The position numbers were made by a program, and so were the translations under genes. A DNA stretch of 55,486 nt from Nevskia sp. (GTDB taxonomy: Bacteria; Pseudomonadota; Gammaproteobacteria; Nevskiales; Nevskiaceae), in the NCBI RefSeq assembly GCF_023266035.1, contig NZ_JAHFRY010000010.1, positions 1 to 55,486 on the forward strand, read 5' to 3'. Shown here piece after piece: positions 9,155 to 17,234 of this stretch. The notes beneath the pieces are model-generated. The model was not told the DNA's origin and ran no database searches. It saw only the letters and a program-made list of their open reading frames with translations. How positions within the stretch are numbered: position 1 is the first letter of the stretch; the number at the start of each line of letters is the position of its first letter.

Positions 9155-9188
9155 ACGGGCCTGCAGCGATGCAGGCCCGTTTTTGTTT
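9155..9188 (+). terminator. Rho-independent terminator
   Basis: Perfect 10-bp stem ACGGGCCTGC / GCAGGCCCGT with loop AGCGAT, followed by TTTTGTTT. It ends the ompA/lipoprotein transcription unit and sits just before the convergent rmuC gene. Confidence 0.9.
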
Positions 9189-9236
9189 GGGCAATCCATT
9201 TTCTGAGGCGCCGTGGATGCGGCTCGGCGCTGGCCA

Positions 9237-10673
9237 TCAATCCTCACTGTCGCCTTCCTCCGCCTCCAAGCCGAGGATCGGCGCGACCACGACGCCGGGC
9301 AGTGATTCGACATTCTTCAGCTTGCGGCTGATCTGGCGCGTTCGTGTCTCGGCATCGCCGATCGAGTTCTGCACCGTTTCCAGCTGCTTCTTGACCTTGC
9401 CGAGCACGCCGCCGAACTTGTCGAACTCGGATTTGACCTCCCCCAGGGTCAACCAGACTTCACTCGATCGCTTCTGGATCGCCAGCGTGCGGAAGCCCAT
9501 CTGCAGGCTGTTCAGCAGCGCGCTCAGCGTCGTTGGCCCGGCCACCGTCACCCGGCATTCGCGCTGCAGCCATTCGCTCAGCCCCGGCCGGCGGATCACT
9601 TCGGCGTACAGGCCTTCGGTCGGCAGGAACAGAAGCGCGAAATCGGTGGTGTGCGGTGGCTCGATGTACTTGTCACGAATCTTCCTGGCTTCTTCGCGGA
9701 TGCGCGTTTCCAGTTGCTTGCCGGCTTCCTCGACACCGGCCGCATCGGCGCGCTCCTGGGCATCGAGCAGGCGCTCGTAATCCTCGCGCGGGAACTTGGC
9801 GTCGATCGGCAGCCACACCGGGGTGTCGATCGCATCGCGCCCTGGCAGGCGGATCGCATATTCCACCCGCTCCGTGCTGCGCGGCCGCGTCGCCTTGTTG
9901 GCCTCGTACTGATCGGCGACCAGCATCTGCTCGAGCAGGCTGCCCAACTGCACTTCGCCCCAGGTGCCGCGGGTCTTGACGCCGCTCAGCACCCGCCGCA
10001 GACCACCGACGTCTGCCGCCAGCGACTGCATCTCGCCGAGGCCACGCTGCACCTGCTCCAGGCGTTCGGCGACTCGCGAGAACGATTCGCCGAGGCGCTT
10101 CTGCAAGGTGTCGTTGAGCTTTTCGTCGACGGTGCGGCGCATCTCGTCGAGCTTGGCGGTGTTGTCCGCCTGGATCGCCGCCAGCCGCGTCTCGACCGTG
10201 CCGCGCAGCTCGTTCATCCGCTGCGCGCTGGCTTCACTCAAGCCATTGAACTGCGTGGCCAGCGCCTCGCCGAAACGCGACAGCACCTGCGCCTGCTGCT
10301 CGCGTGCTGCACGGCCTTCGGCGAGTGAGGCCTGCTGACGCTCGTCGCCGAGACGGGTCTGGGCTTCGAGCTGGCGGGCGAAGGTTTCCAGCTGGCCGGC
10401 CAGCTGGCGGCCGAGCACATCGGCCTGCGCGGTCTGCACCTGACCGAAGCGGGCCAGCGCTGCGGCCAGTTCATCGCGGCCTCGCGCCGCCTGCTCGCCG
10501 GCTTCGCGACGCGCCGTCGCGGCCTCATCGCGCACCGCGGTTTCGAGCCGCACGGCATCGCGGGCACCATCGTTCAAGCGGGAAGACAGACCACGCGCCG
10601 CCAGCCAGGCGAACACGGCGGCGATGGCGGCAATCAAGGAAACCGCGAGCAGCAGGAGATCAGGAGTCGTCAT
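9237..10673 (-). CDS. rmuC: DNA recombination protein RmuC
   Basis: Predicted nuclease-fold protein that limits inversions at short inverted repeats in E. coli. Architecture matches the family: one N-terminal membrane helix (about residues 6-27), a long Ala/Arg/Glu/Gln-rich coiled coil (about 30-190), then the RmuC core with RGTWGEVQLGSLLEQML, WLPIDAKFPREDYERL and FALLFLPTEGLYAEVI. 478 residues, within the usual range. It is convergent with the lipoprotein operon and stands alone. Assignment is secure from the core motifs. Confidence 0.94.
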   Translation of the reverse strand: MTTPDLLLLAVSLIAAIAAVFAWLAARGLSSRLNDGARDAVRLETAVRDEAATARREAGEQAARGRDELAAALARFGQVQTAQADVLGRQLAGQLETFARQLEAQTRLGDERQQASLAEGRAAREQQAQVLSRFGEALATQFNGLSEASAQRMNELRGTVETRLAAIQADNTAKLDEMRRTVDEKLNDTLQKRLGESFSRVAERLEQVQRGLGEMQSLAADVGGLRRVLSGVKTRGTWGEVQLGSLLEQMLVADQYEANKATRPRSTERVEYAIRLPGRDAIDTPVWLPIDAKFPREDYERLLDAQERADAAGVEEAGKQLETRIREEARKIRDKYIEPPHTTDFALLFLPTEGLYAEVIRRPGLSEWLQRECRVTVAGPTTLSALLNSLQMGFRTLAIQKRSSEVWLTLGEVKSEFDKFGGVLGKVKKQLETVQNSIGDAETRTRQISRKLKNVESLPGVVVAPILGLEAEEGDSED

Positions 10674-10830
10674 CGCCGGATTGTACGGGCGAGCCTCCGC
10701 CTTGAGGCGCCGCCATCGATATCCGGAAAGATGACCAGCGACGCCAGGCCCGCGTCATGTGACGACGCGCGCGGGCATGTTCTTGAACACCCGTCCCTTG
10801 CTGCATCAGACGGGCAACAAGGCGACTTGC

Positions 10831-11847
10831 TCAGCTACTCAGTCGCGGTGACAAGGCACGCAAGCGATATTCGCTGGGCGTGAGGCCGTACTGCACCTTG
10901 AACAGGCGGCTGAAGGTGGCGCAATCGTTGAATCCGTGATCGAAAGCGATGCCGGTGATCTTGCGATTCGGACGGCTGCTGTCATCAAGTGCCTGACGGC
11001 TGCGCTCCAGACGCAGATCGTGAATCATCTTCGAGGGCGTCAGCCGGCATTCCTTGAACAGCATGTACAGGGAGCGCCGCGACATGCACAGCGCCGACGC
11101 CAGATCATCCGGATCAAGCCCAGGATCGGAGATGTGATCGAGGATGTGCTGCTGGGCCCGGTTCAAACGATCATGCAGACGTATGTTGTTCAGACTGGGC
11201 AAGCCCAGCTCGCTCGCTGCCTGATGCAGCGAAGAGGTGATCATCGACTGCACGGCATGCAGCACGGTTTCACCGACACCGTCCTTGCCGCCGAGGCCGG
11301 CGCCGCTGAGTGCCATCAGTGCGCCGAACGTGGCACGCAAGGTGGCACTGTCGCCGAGTTGCTGACCGCACAGCTTCTGGCTGATCCGTTCCCAACCGGG
11401 GCAGGCCACATGCGGCAACATCAGCACCGCGAAATGAGCGCTATCGGATACGCGAATGCGATAGGGGCGCGTGCTGTCGCAGACCGTGGTCTGGCCCGGC
11501 GTGATGTGGCAGAGACGATTGTCCTGCTCAAGCTGGATATCGCCGGACAACTGCCACACCAGCTTGATGTAGCCGGACTCCGAACGATCGGCGAGATGAC
11601 GCGTGCGGATCACTTCGCTGGCATCCGCGTTGATCATCGTCAACGCGCCATCACCAAACTTGAAGGCGCTGACCTCGGCTTCGAAAAGTCCACCGGAATA
11701 GTTTCGGTGCTCCAGCCAGGGAAAGTTGTTGTTGACGAAATCCTTCCACTGCCCGAAACCGTGTACGGATTCCGAAGGGCCGAGACGAAACATCACACCA
11801 CCATCCGCCGGCCGGGAAAAGCTCGGCACTGCATTCATTCCAATCAT
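10831..11847 (-). CDS. AraC-family transcriptional regulator next to the sty genes
   Basis: 338 residues. The N-terminal half is an AraC_binding_2-like sensor domain (WQLSGDIQLEQ, PGQTTVCDSTRPY), the type found in FeaR, which controls phenylacetaldehyde dehydrogenase in E. coli. The C-terminal ~100 residues form the double helix-turn-helix (LASALCMSRRSLYMLFKE and ITGIAFDHGFNDCATFSRLFKVQYGLTPSEYR). The start at 11847 is preceded by GGAG with a 7-nt spacer. It lies directly downstream of styC on the same strand, so control of the styrene/phenylacetaldehyde genes is the natural hypothesis; see the phased repeats upstream of styD. The ligand is not determinable from sequence. Confidence 0.85.
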   Translation of the reverse strand: MIGMNAVPSFSRPADGGVMFRLGPSESVHGFGQWKDFVNNNFPWLEHRNYSGGLFEAEVSAFKFGDGALTMINADASEVIRTRHLADRSESGYIKLVWQLSGDIQLEQDNRLCHITPGQTTVCDSTRPYRIRVSDSAHFAVLMLPHVACPGWERISQKLCGQQLGDSATLRATFGALMALSGAGLGGKDGVGETVLHAVQSMITSSLHQAASELGLPSLNNIRLHDRLNRAQQHILDHISDPGLDPDDLASALCMSRRSLYMLFKECRLTPSKMIHDLRLERSRQALDDSSRPNRKITGIAFDHGFNDCATFSRLFKVQYGLTPSEYRLRALSPRLSS

Positions 11848-11923
11848 TTCATTTCTCCGTCAACACGTTCGCACGGACATCCAAGGGTTGGATCGTCCCG
11901 GCGTTTGGGGCTCTTTGGCCCTC

Positions 11924-11955
11924 ATCAGGCCCGGACTACGTGGTCCGGGCCTGAT
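11924..11955. terminator. Perfect 13-bp hairpin between styC and the araC-type gene
   Basis: ATCAGGCCCGGAC / GTCCGGGCCTGAT with a 6-nt loop. No T-run follows on either strand, so it may be an intrinsic terminator of weak type, an mRNA 3'-end stabiliser or a barrier between styC and the regulator gene rather than a classical terminator. Confidence 0.5.
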
Positions 11956-12008
11956 CTATCGGTCCTGCCCTCAAATCATCTCGAGCAAGCCCACCGCGAA
12001 CAATCGTG

Positions 12009-12485
12009 TCAGCGCGCGCGCAGCGCCTGGCGTCCGATGATGAACAGCGCGATCAGTGCCAGCACACCGAACAGATAAGCCGGGCCCAGTGCCAGTGCGC
12101 TGAAGATGTCGCCCGGGCCGAGGCGGCTGTCGCCGAAGCTCAGGCCGCGGTTCGCGGAGAAATTGCCGAAGAAGTAGAAACCGACATTGGCCCAGCCATC
12201 GAGAACGATAATCCAGCCGAGTCGCGCTGCGGTCTTTTCGGTGAACTCCAGCAGCGGCAACACGAAAGCCACCGTGATCACCATCATGCCGTTCATGGCC
12301 GGACCGGTATGCGCCTTGGCCCAGCCTTCCGGTGTGCCCGGAATATTGAAGTGCAGGATGTAGCCCGGGACGATCTCGAAACCACCGACCAGATTCATCC
12401 ACAGAAAAACGCCGAACAGCAGCGTCGAGAAAATCATCAAGATGCCGTGGCCAGCCATCTTGCGTTGCAGTTGCTTTGCCGCCAT
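12009..12485 (-). CDS. styC: Styrene oxide isomerase
   Basis: Membrane enzyme converting styrene oxide to phenylacetaldehyde (Meinwald rearrangement). 158 residues with four hydrophobic helices. The characteristic stretches KMAGHGILMIF, LWMNLVGGFEI, AHTGPAMNGMMVI and VLDGWANVGFYFFGNFS are all present. As I recall the Pseudomonas enzyme, His58, Asn64 and Tyr103 act at the ferric haem b site; these correspond here to His59, Asn65 and Tyr104. The start at 12485 is chosen because GGGGAGAG lies just upstream and the N-terminus then matches the family; the in-frame extension to 12536 has no support. Third gene of the styA-styB-styC unit, 138 nt after styB. Confidence 0.95.
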   Translation of the reverse strand: MAAKQLQRKMAGHGILMIFSTLLFGVFLWMNLVGGFEIVPGYILHFNIPGTPEGWAKAHTGPAMNGMMVITVAFVLPLLEFTEKTAARLGWIIVLDGWANVGFYFFGNFSANRGLSFGDSRLGPGDIFSALALGPAYLFGVLALIALFIIGRQALRAR

Positions 12486-12575
12486 TTCGCTCTCCCCGTT
12501 TTTATGTGTCGACCGGACCTCATCGGATCTGGCCATGCTTGATTGCCACCTTTCACTACAAGGCTCTACTTCTCA

Positions 12576-12604
12576 CGTGCAGATCCTCCAATCGGATCTG
12601 CACG
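12576..12604. promoter_or_regulatory. Intra-operon hairpin between styB and styC
   Basis: Perfect 11-bp stem CGTGCAGATCC / GGATCTGCACG around a 7-nt loop, in the 138-nt styB-styC gap. There is no T-run. Positioned to act as a partial terminator or an RNA-processing/stability element that would set styC expression apart from styAB. Confidence 0.45.
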
Positions 12605-12623
12605 GGTTTTCCGAGAACTCCAC

Positions 12624-13130
12624 TCAGGCGGCAATGGCCGTCCGGTGATAGCGGCTGCCGTAGAACATCAGCGGCGCCCCAGCTTCGCTACCACAGGCGG
12701 TGACCTGTGCCACGAACAAGGTGTGATCGTGAACCTGTACCTTCTCGATCGTTTCGCATTCGAACCAGGCCAGGCAATTACGCAGGGTCGGCAACTGTTC
12801 GCGAACCACGAAATCCGGCAGCAAAGATTCCTGCGGACGACCGCTGAAATGCGCGGAGAAGCTCTGCTGCCCTTCATTGAGGATGCAGGCTCCGTATCGG
12901 CCATTGCGCGAGATCAGGCGATGCGCCTTGCCTGGCTTCAACGAGACCAGCACCGTTGGCGGATCGAGACTCACCGAAGTGAAACTGTTGACGGTCATGC
13001 CGTGCACCTGACCGTCATCGTCCTCGCAGGTGAGGACGACGATGCCGGTGGCGAACATCGAAACCGACTTCCGGAAACTCTCCGGATCAACTCGACTACG
13101 TTTGCCCGACGCTGGGTCTGCATGACTCAT
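12624..13130 (-). CDS. styB: Styrene monooxygenase flavin reductase component
   Basis: NADH:FAD oxidoreductase that supplies reduced FAD to StyA. 168 residues, close to the ~170 of Pseudomonas StyB. Flavin-reductase-domain signatures are visible: FATGIVVLTC near the N-terminus, GMTVNSFTSVSLDPPTVLVS, and the C-terminal H-D-H-T-L-F-V-A-Q-V strand. The ATG at 13130 is preferred over the GTG at 13139 because GGAG lies 8 nt upstream of it. It follows styA by 51 nt on the same strand, as in known sty operons. Confidence 0.94.
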   Translation of the reverse strand: MSHADPASGKRSRVDPESFRKSVSMFATGIVVLTCEDDDGQVHGMTVNSFTSVSLDPPTVLVSLKPGKAHRLISRNGRYGACILNEGQQSFSAHFSGRPQESLLPDFVVREQLPTLRNCLAWFECETIEKVQVHDHTLFVAQVTACGSEAGAPLMFYGSRYHRTAIAA

Positions 13131-13181
13131 GGCTGACACTCCAGAAGGATCTTGATGTCCTTGTCACTGTGCCGGCGATGC

Positions 13182-14456
13182 TTAGGCCGCCGTAGCCATT
13201 TTCGGCTGCTTGGCCGCGGCTTTCATACGTGTCTCGACCCAGGCTTTCATGCGGTCGACACTGGCGAAGCAATCCCACTGCTTCTCGGGGAAGTTGAAGT
13301 TGTCGGTGAACTCGTCGGCCAACGCGCGGTTCTGGCTCAGCGCGCCGATGAACTGCTGCAGCTCGATCGGCATCGCCTTCAGATTGGTCATCATGAAGTT
13401 GGTCCAGCGCGCGGCACCGAGCACGCGATCGTTACGGCGCATGTTGACGTGCTCCACGAAGCGCTCGTCGAACACGTCCTGACGAACGAGTTCCTCGCCG
13501 AGGATCCAGGCTGCATGCGATGCCACGTTGGCGCCCTGACCAAGCAGCGGATCGACGGTGACCTGCACGTCGCCGAGTGCGATCGCGATCTTGCCGCCCT
13601 CAAGCGCCACGTGTGAGCGGCGAACGGTCGGCGTCACCCCACCCTGCAGAAGGTCCAGCGGGCCGTTGGCGAGGTCGAACTCCTGCTCGTCGATGCGCTC
13701 GGCGCAAGTCGGATAGTGCTTGCGCAGCTTGTCCAGCAGCAGCGCCATGAAGGCCTTCGGATTGTCGTCGTACTTGGTCTTGGCCAGCACTTCGAGATCG
13801 CCACCGGGAATGTTCTCGATGACCAGCGCGTTCTGCATGCCGTTGAACGTGGTGGTCGGGATTTCGATCATCTCGCCGGCGCCGGGGGAGAAGTACATCG
13901 TCACCGCACGGACCGGACGCTGCTTGATGCCCTTGAAGATGCCGACGCAGAGCGCACGCTGCGGCTTGTCGAACGGCGAGTGTTGCGTTTCGTAGGTGAA
14001 CATCTGGCCGAACGGACCCTTGCCGGTGCAGACCACCAGCAGGTAATGCCGGGCGCTGAGCGAGGAGACTTCTTCGCTCTTGATTTCGCGATATTCGATG
14101 TTGCCGCCGGCGTTCATGAAATCTTCCATCAGCCGAGGCTGATAGATGCGGTAATCGACCGCACGGCTGGCCGCATGCAGATCGCCGTAGAACTCCAGCG
14201 GCTGCGGCTGCAGACCGATGAAATAGTGGTGGCCGAAGTAGCCGAACTTCTGGTCCGGCCAGTGATTGACGCCCAGCGCGGTTTCGCGCTTCACCGTCAC
14301 GGCGTGATGGGCCACGGTGTTGAGCAGACGCATGCCGTGGTACTCGTCCGGCTTGCGATCGGTATAGAGGGTCACATCGACGCCGTGCTGGCGGAGATAC
14401 AGGCCCAGATGCAAGCCGGCCGTACCGGCACCGATGATTCCGACCTTTTTGCTCAT
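13182..14456 (-). CDS. styA: Styrene monooxygenase epoxidase component
   Basis: FADH2-dependent epoxidase making (S)-styrene oxide from styrene. 424 residues against about 415 in Pseudomonas. N-terminal Rossmann motif GIIGAGTAGLHLGLYLRQH (residues 6-24), then TLYTDRKPDEYHGMRLLNTV, YGDLHAASRAVDYRIYQPRL, RALCVGIFKGIK, and the FAD-binding GDVQVTVDPLLGQGANVASH followed by RWTNFMM. These stretches are diagnostic for StyA rather than for general p-hydroxybenzoate-hydroxylase-type enzymes. The ATG at 14456 follows GAGGAG; a TTG three codons upstream is not needed. It is first in the styABC unit and divergent from a LysR gene. Confidence 0.96.
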   Translation of the reverse strand: MSKKVGIIGAGTAGLHLGLYLRQHGVDVTLYTDRKPDEYHGMRLLNTVAHHAVTVKRETALGVNHWPDQKFGYFGHHYFIGLQPQPLEFYGDLHAASRAVDYRIYQPRLMEDFMNAGGNIEYREIKSEEVSSLSARHYLLVVCTGKGPFGQMFTYETQHSPFDKPQRALCVGIFKGIKQRPVRAVTMYFSPGAGEMIEIPTTTFNGMQNALVIENIPGGDLEVLAKTKYDDNPKAFMALLLDKLRKHYPTCAERIDEQEFDLANGPLDLLQGGVTPTVRRSHVALEGGKIAIALGDVQVTVDPLLGQGANVASHAAWILGEELVRQDVFDERFVEHVNMRRNDRVLGAARWTNFMMTNLKAMPIELQQFIGALSQNRALADEFTDNFNFPEKQWDCFASVDRMKAWVETRMKAAAKQPKMATAA

Positions 14457-14548
14457 CCCGATCAAGCTCCTCAGCTTTTATTGGATAGTCTTACTTTTGT
14501 GTATCGGATTCTGCGTCCGTGAATCCTGCTTGAAAACCTCGAAATCTG

Positions 14549-14574
14549 ATAAAGACTTATTCCAGTCTGGACTG
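14549..14574. promoter_or_regulatory. Two adjacent palindromes in the styA-lysR intergenic region
   Basis: ATAA-AGAC-TTAT (14549-14560) and CAGTC-TG-GACTG (14563-14574) lie side by side, about 95-120 nt upstream of the styA start and about 105-130 nt upstream of the proposed lysR start. A further imperfect dyad GGATTC-N9-GAATCC lies at 14506-14526. They are candidate binding sites for the LysR or AraC regulators of the cluster. Confidence 0.4.
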
Positions 14575-14677
14575 AATGCCTGAACTTCAATTCGGGTCTG
14601 GCCAGAGTTTGCGCCGATCCGCGCAAGCCGATTCGACGCCGCATACCGCCGTAAACCTCACAGGAGCAAGCTCGCAG

Positions 14678-15559
14678 GTGGATATCACCAAAGCCTATTC
14701 GACCTTCGTCAGGGCCTTCGAAGCCGGGAGTTTCTCGGCCGTTGCCCGCGAAACCGGCATGACCCAATCGGCGGTCAGCAAGGTCATCGCCGCGCTCGAG
14801 GCCAACCTGGGCGTGCAATTGTTCACGCGGACCACGCGCAAGCTGCATCCGACCAGCGAGGCCACCCAGCTTTACGAAGCCGCCCGGCAGATGCTCGACA
14901 CGCTGGATTCGCTGAGCGCCGTCGGGCGCAAGACGGCCGTCACCGAGCCTTCAGGCGTGCTGCGCCTGACCATCCCCAGTTCGTTCGGCCGGCGGCGGGT
15001 GCTGCCGGTGCTGACCCGGTTCATCGAGCGTTATCCGAAGATCAAGCTCGACGTGGTGATGACCGACAACGTGCTCGATCTGATCGAAGACGGCCTGGAG
15101 CTTGGCATCCGCATCGGCACCTTGCCGTCGAACACGCTGATCGCCCGTTCGCTGGGCATCGTCGAGCACACGCTGCTGGCTTCGCCGGAGTACCTGGCCC
15201 GTCACGGCCGGCCAGACACGCCGCTGGAGTTGGGCGAGCACCAGTGCATCGTCTACGGCAACACCTCGCGCTGGGATTTCGAGTCCGAACACGGCCGGCA
15301 AAGTGTGGAAATCAGCGGCCCGCTGCGGATCAACGATGCCGATTCGATCTGCGATGCGGTGCGCGCCAACCTCGGCATCGCCCAGGTGCCGGACTGGATC
15401 ATCAAGGATGATTTCGAGGCGCAGGGCCTAGTGCCGCTGCTGGAGGACTACTACCCGATTCCGGAGCCGGTCAGCATCATCTACCCGCAGACCCGTTTCC
15501 TGAGTCCGCGGGCACGATGCTTCATCGATCTGGTGGTCGCCGAGCTGCGGCGCCTCTAG
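14678..15559 (+). CDS. LysR-family transcriptional regulator inside the sty cluster
   Basis: Winged helix-turn-helix at the N-terminus (FVRAFEAGSFSAVARETGMTQSAVSKVIAALEANLG) and a periplasmic-binding-protein-like effector domain with FGRRRVLPVLTRFIERYPKI and LGIRIGTLPSNTLIARSLG. I prefer the GTG at 14678: it places the helix-turn-helix at the family-typical distance from the N-terminus and has AGGAG 11 nt upstream. The ATG at 14576 would add 34 residues without homologous character. It is divergent from styA and convergent with styD (9-nt gap), making it a prime candidate regulator of styABC. Confidence 0.88.
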   Translation: MDITKAYSTFVRAFEAGSFSAVARETGMTQSAVSKVIAALEANLGVQLFTRTTRKLHPTSEATQLYEAARQMLDTLDSLSAVGRKTAVTEPSGVLRLTIPSSFGRRRVLPVLTRFIERYPKIKLDVVMTDNVLDLIEDGLELGIRIGTLPSNTLIARSLGIVEHTLLASPEYLARHGRPDTPLELGEHQCIVYGNTSRWDFESEHGRQSVEISGPLRINDADSICDAVRANLGIAQVPDWIIKDDFEAQGLVPLLEDYYPIPEPVSIIYPQTRFLSPRARCFIDLVVAELRRL

Positions 15560-15568
15560 ACCATAAAG

Positions 15569-17068
15569 CTAGCCGGCGAGCAGCACCGTGATCGCCTTCT
15601 CCTCGGTGTAGGCCAGCACGCCGGACAAGCCGCACTCGCGGCCGATGCCGCTGGAGCCCACGCCGCCCCAGGGCAGACGGGCATCGATCGGCGCCCAGCA
15701 GTTGATGCCTACCGCGCCGGCACGGACCGCCTGTGCCACGCGATGCGCGCGGGCGACGTTACCGGTCCAGACCGTGGCGCCGAGGCCGTAGCGCGAGTCG
15801 TTGGCGATGCGGATCGCGTCTTCCTCGGTATCGAACGGAATGATCGTCGCCACCGGTCCGAAGATCTCGTCCTGGGCGATGCTCATGCTGTTGCTGGCGT
15901 CGGCAAAGATCGTCGGCTGCACGAACCAGCCCTTGGTATGCGTGGTCTCGCCACCAGCGAGCAAAGTGGCGCCTTCGGCGATGCCCTGGCGGATGTAGCG
16001 ATTGACGCGCTCGAACTGGCCCTTCTTGGAAACCGGCCCCATCTGCACGCCTTCGTCGAGCGGATTGCCCACCTTCACGCTCTTGGCCGCACCGGCGAGC
16101 ATCGCCGCAAAGCGCTCGGCGATGCCGCGCTGAACCAGCACGCGGGTGCCGGCGGCGCAGATCTGGCCCTGGTTGAAGAACACGCCCATCGCGCAGCCCT
16201 GGGCAGCGGCATCGAGCGACGCGTCATCGAACACGATCTGCGGACTCTTGCCGCCGAGTTCCAGCGACACCCGCTTGAACAAGGGGCCAGCGATGCGCTG
16301 GATTTCGGCACCGACTTCCGGGCTGCCGGTGAAGGTGATCTTGTCGACGCCCGGGTGCTCGCACAGCGCCTTGCCGACCACACGGCCGTAGCCGGTGACG
16401 ACGTTGACCACGCCATCGGGAATGCCTGCTTCCTGGCACAGCTTGGCCAGATGCAGCGCCGACAGCGGCGTTTCCTCGGACGGCTTCAGCACCACCGTGC
16501 AGCCGGCGGCGAGCAGCGGGCCGAGCTTCCAGGCGGTGATCATGAACGGCGTGTTCCACGGCACGATGGCACCGACCACGCCGACCGGCTCGCGCAGCGT
16601 GTACGACATCGTCGGCATGCCCATGTAGCCCGGCGTCGGAATGGTCCGGCCTTCGATCTTGTCGGCCCAGCCGGCTGAATGGCGCAGGGTTTCGATCGCA
16701 TTCGGCAGATCGAGCAGGCGCGGCTCGATCGGCGAGCGGCCGATGCAGCTGGCGTCCATGTCAGCAATCAGATCGGCATCGCGAGCCACCAGATCGGCAA
16801 GGCGGTGGATCAGCAGGCCGCGCTGCGAACCGCTCATGCGCCGCCATTCGCCGCCATCGAGCTGGGCGCGGGCCGCCTTCACGGCGGTATCGACATCGGC
16901 AGCCGTGCCGCTGGCCGAAGTGGCGATCACGTCCTCGGTGACCGGGCTGACCACGTCCAGGGTGCCGCCATCGGAGGCAGGCACGAAGCGCCCGCCGATG
17001 AACAGTTCGAGCGCAGCGATGTCTTGGGCGGCAGCAAGCTGCGCGGCAGGGGTGGACGGGCTATTCAT
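15569..17068 (-). CDS. styD: Phenylacetaldehyde dehydrogenase (StyD/FeaB-like aldehyde dehydrogenase)
   Basis: NAD(P)-dependent oxidation of phenylacetaldehyde to phenylacetate, completing the upper styrene pathway. 499 residues, as in StyD/FeaB. The ALDH active site is intact: the general-base Glu in SLELGGKSPQIVFDD (about 268), the nucleophilic Cys in FFNQGQICAAGTRVL (about 302) and the C-terminal PWGGVGSSGIGRECG motif. The start at 17068 has GGAG 8 nt upstream. Substrate assignment rests on the styABC neighbourhood; by sequence alone it could be another aromatic or betaine-type ALDH. Confidence 0.88.
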   Translation of the reverse strand: MNSPSTPAAQLAAAQDIAALELFIGGRFVPASDGGTLDVVSPVTEDVIATSASGTAADVDTAVKAARAQLDGGEWRRMSGSQRGLLIHRLADLVARDADLIADMDASCIGRSPIEPRLLDLPNAIETLRHSAGWADKIEGRTIPTPGYMGMPTMSYTLREPVGVVGAIVPWNTPFMITAWKLGPLLAAGCTVVLKPSEETPLSALHLAKLCQEAGIPDGVVNVVTGYGRVVGKALCEHPGVDKITFTGSPEVGAEIQRIAGPLFKRVSLELGGKSPQIVFDDASLDAAAQGCAMGVFFNQGQICAAGTRVLVQRGIAERFAAMLAGAAKSVKVGNPLDEGVQMGPVSKKGQFERVNRYIRQGIAEGATLLAGGETTHTKGWFVQPTIFADASNSMSIAQDEIFGPVATIIPFDTEEDAIRIANDSRYGLGATVWTGNVARAHRVAQAVRAGAVGINCWAPIDARLPWGGVGSSGIGRECGLSGVLAYTEEKAITVLLAG

Positions 17069-17161
17069 TCGGCAACTCCGGAGTGGCGGCGATATCAGCG
17101 GCAGCGTCGGTACGACGCGGCGACTCGATTATCGAAACCCCCACCGAAGGCGCTAGGCACC

Positions 17162-17190
17162 GCGTGCAAGCTGCCTGCCGATGCGTGCAA
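17162..17190. promoter_or_regulatory. Phased direct repeats upstream of styD
   Basis: GCGTGCAA occurs at 17162-17169 and 17183-17190, 21 bp apart (two helical turns), about 95-120 nt upstream of the styD start. In the direction of styD each reads TTGCACGC. Tandem half-sites two turns apart are how many AraC/FeaR-type activators bind. Confidence 0.4.
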
Positions 17191-17234
17191 AGCGCTCCCA
17201 AAGCACTTCAGGGGCCAGCCTCGGCCCCGCCGAT

